From Dactylorhiza incarnata (lineage: Eukaryota > Streptophyta > Magnoliopsida > Asparagales > Orchidaceae): a stretch of 64,000 nucleotides of DNA. Location: assembly GCA_033032865.1 (NCBI GenBank), contig JAWHQI010000148.1, forward strand, positions 2,127,501 to 2,191,500. Reading direction: 5' to 3'. Below, in pieces: positions 55,855 through 64,000 of the stretch. The notes under the pieces were generated by a model. The model worked only from the letters and a program-made list of their open reading frames with translations. It ran no database searches and was not told the DNA's origin. Both the position numbers and the translations under genes were made by a program. Every line of letters begins with the position of its first letter. The stretch's first letter is position 1.

Positions 55855-56316
55855 CTTTGCCTCAAACTCTCCCTTGACTTGGCATGCTACCACCATGGAG
55901 TCCGCCGAGACCTCCACATCTTGCACTCCCAACTCTCGAGCTAACCGTAGGCCTGCAATTATCGCCTCGTACTCCGCTTGGTTGTTGGTAATGGGAAAAT
56001 GAATGTTTAAGGCTTGTTCGATTTTTGTCCCTTGGGGACTTACTAGGATGATTCCCCCTCTATAGGAGTGCTTCCCTGAGGCACCGTCCACCAACATCCT
56101 CCATGCCACTGGGGGAGGCGATTCATGTTCCCCCATCTCAGTCGTATAGTCGGCCATGAAGTCCGCCACCGCTTGGGCCTTGATTGATGTCCTGGGTATG
56201 AACGTAATATCGAATTCGCTCAGCTCCATAGACCATTTTGCCAATCTTCCCGAGTGCTCCACCCCTTCCATGACCTTGCGAAGTGGGTGATCTGTCACTA
56301 CTCTGATTGAATGTGC
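55855..56316 (-). pseudogene. Tat element 2 pol: RNase H, first part
   Basis: Frame 56,298-55,849 has EFDITFIPRTSIKAQAVADF, RMLVDGASGKHSYRGG, NNQAEYEAIIAGL and VSADSMVVACQVKGEF. It then meets the copia insertion at the CTTTG duplication. The continuation is at 49,408. A stop at 56,317 separates it from RT. Catalytic acidic residues are visible and conserved with Tat element 1. Confidence 0.87.
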
Positions 56317-57471
56317 CTAGAAATAGGGCCGGAGTCTCCGAGCCGCCACCACTAATGCGAAAGCCAACTTCTCCAAGATCGGATATCGGAGCTCCGCCTT
56401 CTTCAGCACTCGGCTGACATAGTAGACAGGGAATTGTTGTCTTCCTTCCTCTCGGATCAATACTGCACTCACCGCCTCCGACCCTACTCCCAGGTATAGG
56501 GATAGGTCTTCTCCCGACCTCGGCCCTTGAAGTAAGGGGGTTTGGGTGAGTTGTTCTTTCAAGGCTTGGAAGGCTCCCTCGCATTCCGAGGTCCACTCAA
56601 ACTTTTTGTTGCCCCTTAGTGCCTTAAAGAAGGGTGCACACTTCTCCCCCGCCTTGGAGAGGAACCTGCTGAGTCTGGCCAGCTTCCCTGTGAGGCTCTG
56701 AACCTCCTTTGGGTTCCTTGGCGACCCCAACTCCATTATTTCCTTGACCTTGTCCGGGTTAGGTTCCACTCTCGCTGGGGTTAGTAAGTGGCCTAGGAAC
56801 TTCCCCCGGCTAGCCCCGAAGACACACTTCAAGGGGTTGAGTTTCATCTTGTACTTTCGCAGAGTCCCGAATGTCTCCTCAAGGTCTGGTAGCTGAGACC
56901 CAAGGTCCCAACTTTTCACCATGAAGTCATCAACATAGACTTCTAAATTTCTTCCTTTCTGCTCGTGGAAGACCCTGTCCATCATCCTTTGGTACGTAGA
57001 ACCTGCGTTCTTGAGCCCAAAGGGCATCATATTATAGCAGTAACATCCATCCCCCGTGATGAAGGAAACATCCTTGATGTCCGGGTGATGCATGCGGATT
57101 TGATGATAACCTAAAAAAGCATCTAAGAAAGACATTATAGAAAAACCAACGACTGAGTCAACCAACGCGTCGATTCTGGGCAGGGGGTAGCAATCTTTCT
57201 GGCATGATTTATTGAGAAGTGAAAAGTCGATACACATACGCCACTTACCTCCTCCCTTTTTCACCATGACTACATTGGAGTCCCAGCCTGGATACTGGAT
57301 CTCCGATACAAAACCTGCTTGTATGAGCTTTTTCACCTCCTCGCGGATTGGTCCCTCCAGCTTGTCCGCCGTGGCCCTTTTCTTTTGCAGATGGGGCGGG
57401 TGCCGGGGTCGAGGTTGAGGCGGTGGCAAGCCATATCCGCATCGATCTCGGGCATCTCCGCGACGCTCCAA
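56317..57471 (-). pseudogene. Tat element 2 pol: reverse transcriptase
   Basis: 384 open codons: IREEVKKLIQAGFVSEIQYP, WRMCIDFSLLNKSCQKDCYP, SFLDAFLGYHQIRMHH, MMPFGLKNAGSTYQRMMD, catalytic EVYVDDFMVKS, then LKCVFGASRGKFLGHLL and the connection GNKKFEWTSECEGAFQALK. It ends RRLRPYF at a TAG. The active-site YVDD is intact. A frameshift near 57,400 separates it from the upstream linker. It would copy the element RNA into DNA. Confidence 0.9.
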
Positions 57472-57773
57472 GCGAAGACGTCCACGTTCTTCTGTACGCA
57501 GGCCAGGATCTCGGCCTGCTCCTCTGAATTGAGCTCTCCGCTGACACGGACCGTTTCCACCACCCCAAGCTGAGTGGTGACTTCAAGCTCCACGACCTCA
57601 TCTACGGCCTCCAGCCTAGACTGCTCTCCCCAAGCATTCTCCTTCTCCGTACTACAAGCGAGTGCTTGGGCTCCTTCCTCCGTCTCTACCTCTCCTACCA
57701 TAATTAGCTCTTCCGTCCCTCCTTCCCGGGCACTCTCTTCTTTCTCCTCTTCTTCCCCTTTCTCTGCCCTGGG
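57333..57773 (-). pseudogene. Tat element 2 pol: protease-RT linker
   Basis: The frame contains Glu-rich sequence, then DVFAWSVAEMPEIDADMACH and RLNLDPGTRPICK, the usual linker just before RT in Tat and Athila polyproteins. It overlaps the RT frame, showing a one-base shift. It is cut at 57,774 by the copia LTR; codons right of that are LTR sequence. Confidence 0.8.
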
Positions 57774-57924
57774 TGTTGGAACAACCCTATTACTGATTTG
57801 GGCTAGGATCACTATATGTTGATTAGGATTTATATTGACCCCATTGTATAGTCCTAGGGTCAAGTTTCAGGCTGATTAGATTAGTCAAAACTTAGGAAAA
57901 ATTCAAGCTCAACAAATGGCGAGT

Positions 57925-58110
57925 GACGTTCGACGAATGACCAGCTTCGTTCGACAAATTGTTTTCAGCAGACTGAAGAAATATAGCCAGTTCCAGCGCT
58001 CGACAAATGGCTAGCAACGCTCAACAAATTCTAGCAGCGCTCGACGAATTCTAGCCAGCGCACGACAAATGGCTAGCAGCGCTCGACGAATTCTATCCAG
58101 CGCTCGACAA
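57925..58110. repeat. About 30-bp TCGA-rich repeats in U3
   Basis: Six to seven variants of GCGCTCGACGAATTCTAGCC or GCTCGACAAATGGCTAGCA. Similar words recur in the coding region at 61,085-61,145. Confidence 0.8.
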
Positions 58111-58858
58111 ATTCCTTTCTGAAGTTCAGATTAATATTCTCAGTAGATGTCAGTTCTCTGAACACAAATCAGCAGAATAGCGGATATATTTATTTCTCCT
58201 TGGACGTATTCAGGCAGCCATGTAAGGATATCTTTTCTATTTATTATATCCTTATATTTCTTCTATTCCAAGAAGAAGAATAGCCGTTGATATTTAATGC
58301 CAAGACATCTTTCTCGACAAAAGGAATTGAAAGGACCTGCCAAAATCGTTTTTGGGTGGCCACCTAGTTCCAAGAAGGATTTAAGTCAGAAAAATATATT
58401 CCTTAAATAGACAGAGGATTTGAATTTGAATATATATACAAGCTATCCTCACGATCTCTAATTCTCTCAGTGATTACAGAACAAGGAGAATAGAAGAAGT
58501 TTAAGAGAAAGAAGAAGAAGAAAATATAGTATTCTTTCTAGCATTCTTCTCCATCAAGGCAGCATCCTCTTCATTCTGAGAACAAGATTCAATCTCTCAG
58601 ATCTGCTGCAAGATAAAGTCTTTCAAGAGCAACAACAATCAGAAAATTAATTTCTTCCAGATAATCTGCTACAAAGACTTTTGTTTGAGAAAGCTCTGTC
58701 CACAAAGCTGTCATCAACTCTCATCAGACAGGGGGAGCTTTCTGCCTCAACACCTTTTGTCTTCTCTCAGATCATTGACAGAGAAGAATACTCTAAACCT
58801 CTAATCTCATCCTGTACAGGGTTAATACTCCCTTAAAAAGTTTACCCAGTGGTGGCAA

Positions 58859-58975
58859 GACACCTTATCAAAAAATCCTTGTGTGGTTTTTAAGCACCTT
58901 ATCAAAAGCTTATTGGTGTGTGGACACGTTATCAAAAACCCCTTGGTGCCTGGGCACCTTATCAACCCTCCTAGT
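58859..58975 (+). repeat. Tandem hairpin array with TTATCAA loops
   Basis: Four units at 30-34-bp spacing, with TTATCA at 58,865, 58,899, 58,929 and 58,959. Short stems are ACAC/GTGT, CACC/GGTG, CAC/GTG plus GG/CC with a bulge, and CAC/GTG. The loop word CCTTATCAAAA is shared with the array at 25,065-25,200. Flanking sequence (CCAAGGGTGGTAGAAGAGT) is also homologous. Confidence 0.78.
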
Positions 58976-59239
58976 GGATTCCAACCAAGGGTGGTAGAAG
59001 AGTAGACGTACCCAGATTTATTGGAGAACTACTATAGCTCCTTGTGTCTTCTGTGTTTGTTTATTTCTGTGTGCTTGTGCTGTGTGCTTTTCATTACTCT
59101 TGTCTCTATCTTTCACTCTCACTGATTACATATATATTTACTCAGTATTTTAAATTCTGCTATAAAACTAAACAAAAAGTTTTAGTACTCTATTCACCCC
59201 CCCTCTAGAGTAATTTAAGATCTGACCTCCACTTTCAAT

Positions 59240-59253
59240 TGGTATCAGAGGGG
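59240..59253 (+). promoter_or_regulatory. Primer binding site, initiator tRNA-Met
   Basis: TGGTATCAGAGGGG two bases after the LTR end. Confidence 0.9.
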
Positions 59254-59355
59254 TGTTGATTCTTTACAGGCTAACACCTGAATCACAAAGATCAACCAGA
59301 TCTTAATTTTTCTAAGAGTTTCCTTCTCTCAATTATTTTATCTTATTTAAAACTC

Positions 59356-60471
59356 ATGGCACAAAACAAGGAATATTCCAGCACAAGACCTCCTATGTGC
59401 AATCTCAATAAGTTTGCACTATGGAAAGCAAGGATTAGGCTTTATATGAACTCCATTGATGAGGAGATTTTTAATGTTATTCTTGCAGGACCTCCAGCAC
59501 CTACAACATCAGCTAGTACTGCTGCAACAACAGACAACACTGCTGTTCCACCTCCTGAGTGGACTGAGGCTCAGAAGAAGCAGAGAAATGCAGATGCAAA
59601 GGCCATGAACATTCTGGCCCTAACTATGTCAGATGACATATTCCAGAAGGTTGTTGAGTGCAACTCAGCAAAAGAAATCTGGGAATCTCTCAACAACATG
59701 ATGGCAGGCTCAGCAGATGAAAGAAAAGATAGAAGATCTCACCTGATCTCTCAATATGAGAACTTCAAGAAGGGAGAATCAGAAAATGTTGCTGATATGT
59801 ACAATAGGCTCAGCCTCATAATAAATGAGCTGAAGTCTCTGGACAAAGTGATCTCACTCACAGAGATTAATGACAAAATTCTTATATGCTTTCCCAGCAC
59901 ATGGGACTCCAGAATCTGGCCAATCAAAGAAGCCAGAAGTCTCAATGAGATCACCACTGAAGCTCTGTTGGGCAAGCTCAAGTCTTATGAGCAGCTCATC
60001 AAAACTAGGGAAGCTGAAGAATCTACTTCATCCCCAGCACCCAAAAAGGAAAGAAGCATAGCCTTCAAGGCTGCAGAAGATAAAGGAAAAGCTCCTGACA
60101 AAGAGGAGTTTATGAGTTTGTTAGCCAAAAGATTCTACAAGATGGTTAAGAAAGACATCAGAAAACAGCTATCCAGAAGTCATGACAAACCAAGGTATGA
60201 CAAAAATCACTCTAATGAAATTATATGTTTTGGCTGCAGGAAACCATGACACATTGCTCCTGAATGTCCAGAGATTCAACACAAGAAGGACAAGAAGGAA
60301 AGAAGAAAAGAAAAGGAAGAAAAGAAGGGCTCCAGCAAATCTTCCTCCCACTCTCACAAAAAGAAGGGAAGAGGATTTGTAGCAACATCCTGGAGTGAAA
60401 CAGAATCTGAATCAGAATCTTCATCTTGTTCTTCTGATTAAGAAGAAACAAAAGAAAATAGCCAATGCTTA
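59356..60471 (+). pseudogene. SIRE-like copia gag
   Basis: ATG 59,356 (MAQNKEYSSTRPPMCNLNKF). Helical UBN2-type body: MNILALTMSDDIFQKVVEC, KEIWESLNNMMAG, RLSLIINELKSLDKV, ILICFPSTWDSRIW and EALLGKLKSYEQLIK. The zinc knuckle CFGCRKP-stop-HIAPECP has a TGA (60,247) at the Gly position; all zinc ligands are otherwise present. A basic KKDKKERRK tail follows. TAA at 60,439 is in the same frame as the next segment, so a longer gag was once continuous. Confidence 0.88.
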
Positions 60472-61401
60472 ATGGCTATTTATGACTCAGACAATGAGTC
60501 ACAATCAACATCATCATCCAGCTCCAGTGATGATGAAAAAGAAAAAAGTTTTTGCATGATGGCAATCAATGCCTCAACCAACAATTCCGATGAAGAGAAA
60601 TCAGAATCCGAAACAGAAGATGATATTGATCAGGTATTATCTAACTTTGATTTCACTTCTATTGAATTCAAAGCTGATTTCAAAATTCTTTGCCAAGACT
60701 TAATAAAATCTGAGAAAGAATTAATCTCTCTCAGAACTAAGTTAGTTGAAATGAACAATATAAGTGAAGAGAATGTAAATCTTAAGAAAGATTTGGCTGC
60801 CTCCAGAGAACTCATCACTACTCTTGAGAATAAGTTATCTGAAGCCAAAAAGTTTGAAGAATCCCTCAATGGGAGAAGTATCAAACTGATGGACATCACA
60901 AGCACTGTCAATGCTAGATTTAATAATAGCAAACTGGGCTTGGGTGCTTCATCAAGTGAGCCATCTCTGATTAAGAGAAACATCCTCTCCACACCCATAA
61001 AATTCATTTCTGCTAAAAGCAAAGAGGCTGCAGAAAGAAATAAAGACATGTCAAGCAAGTTTGTTAAGGATAAAAGAGTTCAGAAGAATTCGTCGAACGA
61101 AGCTCGACAAAAGGATTCAAATCTGTCGAACGAGGCTCGACGAAAACAGAGAACAGATTTTCAGTATAGTTATAAAATGAATAGTAGTCGACGAATTTAT
61201 TCAAATTCCTCGAACAAGCACTATACAGAAAACTCTAAGAATTCTAATCCTAAATATACTAAGAATCCCTTTACTGAGTGGACTATACCTCCAAGGAGAT
61301 ATCATCCACAAGGCTACAAGGATCAGCCTGAAATGACATTTATCTCTGAATTTTGTGGTAACATAAGAGGACCCAAGGTAGTCTGGGTCAAAAACAACTA
61401 G
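60472..61401 (+). pseudogene. Gag C-terminal extension with coiled coil
   Basis: 309 codons in frame with gag. An acidic Ser/Asp/Glu region (SSSSSSDDEKEKSF) is followed by a coiled coil (LIKSEKELISLRTKLVEMNN, LAASRELITTLENKLSEAKK). NARFNNSKLGLGASSSE corresponds to the 29.4-29.8 kb piece of the pol-less element. Then comes a basic, Asn/Ser-rich stretch with NEARQKDSNLSNEARRK repeats. It ends GPKVVWVKNN at TAG 61,399, at the usual gag-protease border. Confidence 0.82.
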
Positions 61402-61818
61402 TTTATGTTTTTGTCTTTGCAGGTACACAGCTATCCAAGATTAAATAAAAAATGGTACTTGGACAGTGGATGCTCAAAGCATATGACAGGGAACAAGGCC
61501 AACCTGAACAACTTCAAGATAAAACATGGACCCAAGGTGATCTTTGGAGACTCCAACTGTGGACTAACCAAAGGCTATGGTCAAATTAAAATTGGAACAG
61601 TGACATTCAAGGAAGTAACCTATGTCAAGGGTCTAAAGCACAACCTCATCAGCATAAGTCAGTTATGTGATGAAGGTTATCAGGTAACATTTAATAAATC
61701 AGAATGCATCATTAAATCATATGATAATGTTATTGTTCTATCAGGAATTAGACAAGGAAATATATATTTAGTAAATTTCAACTCATCTAATTCAGAATTT
61801 GTTTATTTAATGAGTTAA
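61402..61818 (+). pseudogene. Copia protease
   Basis: Same frame as gag past a single TAG. Active site WYLDSGCSKHMTGN (about 61,453) is intact, then VIFGDSNCGLTKGYG, YVKGLKHNLISISQLCDEGY and CIIKSYDNVIVLSG. It stops at 61,816 where a frameshift leads into integrase. The sequence before it, TTTTTGTCTTTGCAG, looks like a splice acceptor. Confidence 0.85.
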
Positions 61819-62789
61819 GCAAATCTAATGAATTATGGAATAAAAGATTAGGACATGTAAACCTTAGGACCATTGCTAAATTAGCTAAGGATAATCTTGT
61901 TAGAGGCTTACCATCAGGATCATACAAGAAAGAAGGTCTTTGTAGGGCATGTCAGTTAGGTAAGCAAACCAAAAACAGCTTTAAATCATTATCTAAAAGT
62001 GATTCACCTAGAATCTTATACTTGCTACATATGGACCTCTTTGGACCTATTGCAATAAAGAGCTTAGGGGGGAAGTCTTACAATCTAGTTATTGTGGATG
62101 ACTTCTCTAGATTCACTTGGGTGTTCTTTTTGAGAGAAAAGTCAGATAACTTTAAAGTTCTTACAGACTTTCTCAAGAGCATACAGATTGAGTACTCTAC
62201 TGTAGTTGCATTGATTAGAAGTGATCATGGCACTGAGTTTGAGTCTCTTCTCATGCAAGAATTCTGTGAGATGGAAGGTAACAGACATTGCTTCTCATCT
62301 TCTAGAACTCCTCAACAAAATGGGGTAGTTGAAAGGAAGAATAGAACTCTAATTGAATCAACAAGAACATTGCTTGCAGATGCTAACTTGCCCCTATCCT
62401 TTTGGGCTGAGGCTGTTAGCACAGCAAATTATGTTCTGAATAGAAGTTTGATACACAAACTTAAGGGTAAAACTCCCTATGAATTGCTTAAAGGGAAGAA
62501 ACCCAAAGTTGATTTTTTTAGAACTTTTGGATGTAGATGTTTTGTTCATAACAATGATAAGAAATATCTTAGAAAATTTGAACCAAAATCTGAAGAAGGA
62601 ATCTTCTTAGGATATTCAATAGTTAGCAAAGCATATAGGATATTTAACAAATCCTCACTTAAAATAGAAGAGTCTATGCATGTTTCCTTTGATGAAACTA
62701 ACATGTTTTACAAGGAGAAGAGCTCTTCTACCAAGAACACTTTGCAGGTACCAGCTCTATGTGAAGAGCTTAAAGGGTTAAATCTATAG
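61819..62789 (+). pseudogene. Copia integrase
   Basis: The zinc domain reads LWNKRLGHVNL...CRACQLGKQ; the first His of the usual WHXRLGH is Asn, so zinc binding may be weak. Core: Asp in HMDLFGPIAI, Asp in IRSDHGTEFES, Glu in QQNGVVERK, then FWAEAVSTANYVLNR and FVHNNDKKYLRKFEPKSEEG. The DDE triad is intact. TAG at 62,787 ends the frame, which then continues in phase towards RT. Confidence 0.87.
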
Positions 62790-64000
62790 ACAGGAGAATC
62801 ACTGCATCCATCACCTCAAACTCTTGAAGATAGTGAAGAAGAATATCATCCAGATCTTGTTGATTACCTGAATCAAGCAACAGCAGAACATCCTCCACAG
62901 GATGTAATAGCTGAACAAAATCCCAATGAGGATACTACTGCTGAACCAACTCCAACTGCTGACCACATCACAGTCAGAGATTATCCAATTTCACAAGTGA
63001 TTGGTGATATCACAACAGGTGTTCAAACAAGGCATCAACTACACTAAAATCAGACGCATACTTGCTTTCTATCACAAGTTGAACCTCAAACCATAAAAGA
63101 TGCAGAACAAGATCCAAATTGGATCCTTGCAATGCAAGAGGAACTCAACCAGTTTGAAAGAAACAAGGTTTGGGATTTGGTTCCAAGACCAAAAGGCTAT
63201 CTAGTTATTGGCACCAAGTGGGTCTTTAGGAACAAGCTTGATGATCAAGGAAATATTGTGAGAAATAAAGCAAGATTGGTAGCTCAAGGATATTCACAGG
63301 AAGAAGGCATAGATTATGATTAGACATTTGCCCCTAATGCAAGGCTTGAAACTATAAGGATTTTCTTAGCCTTTGCTGCATTCAAGAAGTTCAAGGTATA
63401 TCAAATGGATGTGAAAAGTGCTTTTCTCAATGGAGACATCAAAGAAGAAGTCTATGTGGAACAACCACCAGGTTTCATCTCTCCAACTCATTCCTCCTAT
63501 GTATTTAAACTTAATAAAGCTCTCTATGGTCTCAAAGAAGCTCCCAGAGCATGGTATGAGACTTTAGCTAACTTTCTCTTGGAAAACAAATTCTGTAGAG
63601 GCATGGTGGACAAAACATTATTTTACAAAGTACATAAAAATCAAACTTTACTAGTTCAAATATATGTAGATGACATTATCTTTGGATCTACTGATTCAAA
63701 TTTGTGCAAAAGATTTTCCAATCTAATGCAATCAAGATTTGAAATGAGTAGTATCGGTGAATTATCATACTTCCTTGGTCTTCAAGTGAAGCAAACCCCA
63801 TCAGGAATCTTCATCTCTCAATCTAAGTATGCTAAGGAATTAGTGAAAAGATTTGGAATGTCTGATTCTTCTACTATGAAGACACCTATGGCCTCTAATG
63901 CTGTTATTAATACTGATGAATCAGGGAAACCTGTTGATCAGAAACTGTATAGGGCAATTGTTGGCTCTCTACTCTATTTAACAGCCAGTAGACCAGACAT
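62790..64000 (+). pseudogene. Copia reverse transcriptase, cut by the window end
   Basis: In phase with integrase: an acidic Pro/Thr-rich linker, then NWILAMQEELNQFERNKVWD, GTKWVFRNKLDDQGNIVRNK and a TAG at 63,321 replacing the Glu of the usual DYDETFAP. Then [35 protein letters not shown], catalytic [28 protein letters not shown] and [16 protein letters not shown] at the edge. YVDD is intact. RNase H and the 3' LTR are beyond the window. Confidence 0.88.

Larger units (their letters stand above)
41839..57773 (-). mobile_element. Tat-lineage Ty3/gypsy element 2, interrupted by a copia element
   Basis: 3' LTR 41,839-42,539, PPT, two plus-strand genes (A 42,737-43,957; B 44,471-46,413), repeat spacer, then integrase, RNase H and RT on the minus strand. 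It is cut at 57,774 by the copia element on the right, so gag, protease and the 5' LTR are not in the window. A complete copia element sits inside RNase H. Same layout as Tat element 1. Confidence 0.87.
57774..59237 (+). repeat. 5' LTR of the SIRE-like element
   Basis: 1,464 bp, TGTTGGAACAACCC to CCACTTTCA. The candidate TATA region is ATATATATACAAGC near 58,428. Confidence 0.88.
57774..64000 (+). mobile_element. SIRE-like Ty1/copia element, 5' part
   Basis: 5' LTR 57,774-59,237, tRNA-Met PBS, long gag with a coiled-coil extension, protease, integrase and RT running off the window. It is homologous to the pol-less element at 24.8-31.4 kb in LTR and gag. Stops at 60,247, 60,439, 61,399, 62,787 and 63,321 plus a frameshift near 61,816 show decay. 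It truncates Tat element 2. Confidence 0.92.

Overview
This window is nuclear DNA of a flowering plant. Almost all of it is transposable elements inserted into one another; I found no host protein gene and no tRNA or rRNA gene. The elements are Ty3/gypsy (Tat and Athila lineages), Ty1/copia (SIRE-like and one other family) and a LINE. Long LTRs, tRNA primer sites, plant-type GT-AG introns in extra ORFs and heavy stop/frameshift decay fit a repeat-rich heterochromatic region. The species cannot be named from this.

Layout. 1-215: end of a copia-type LTR inserted in a Tat element. 216-20,605: 3' part of Tat element 1 (+): pol end, repeat-rich spacer, two genes on the opposite strand, 3' LTR. Its antisense gene A is split by a complete Athila element (8,966-19,731, -). 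20,606-24,386: second, pol-less Athila relative (-). A decayed LINE (-) is the oldest layer and survives as four pieces (24,387-24,773; 31,409-31,667; 33,441-33,600; 40,828-41,335). The LINE is split by a pol-less SIRE-like copia element (24,774-31,408, -), by an inverted-repeat element with hairpins and a CA microsatellite (31,668-33,440), and by a pol-less Tat-derived element with a perfect ATAAC target duplication (33,601-40,822, -). 41,336-41,838: LTR remnant related to the LTR of Tat element 1. 41,839-57,773: Tat element 2 (-), again with two opposite-strand genes, and a copia element (49,414-55,854, -, target duplication CTTTG) inside its RNase H. 57,774-64,000: a SIRE-like copia element (+) running off the end.

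How the parts relate. Both Tat elements have the same plan: pol, then a tandem-repeat spacer, then two spliced antisense genes (A and B), then PPT and LTR. Gene B resembles the gypsy-type transposase-domain extra ORF known from plant Tat elements. The two pol-less elements keep LTRs and gag-type sequence but no enzyme genes, so they would depend on proteins from relatives. The SIRE-like pair (24.8-31.4 kb without pol, 57.8 kb onward with pol) share a tandem hairpin array at the same LTR position, with a conserved loop word and different but still pairing stems. That array is the most interesting signal I found. Hairpin-rich tandem arrays also occupy the start of U3 in the two Tat-type LTRs with TGTTGAAACC/TTGTACA ends.
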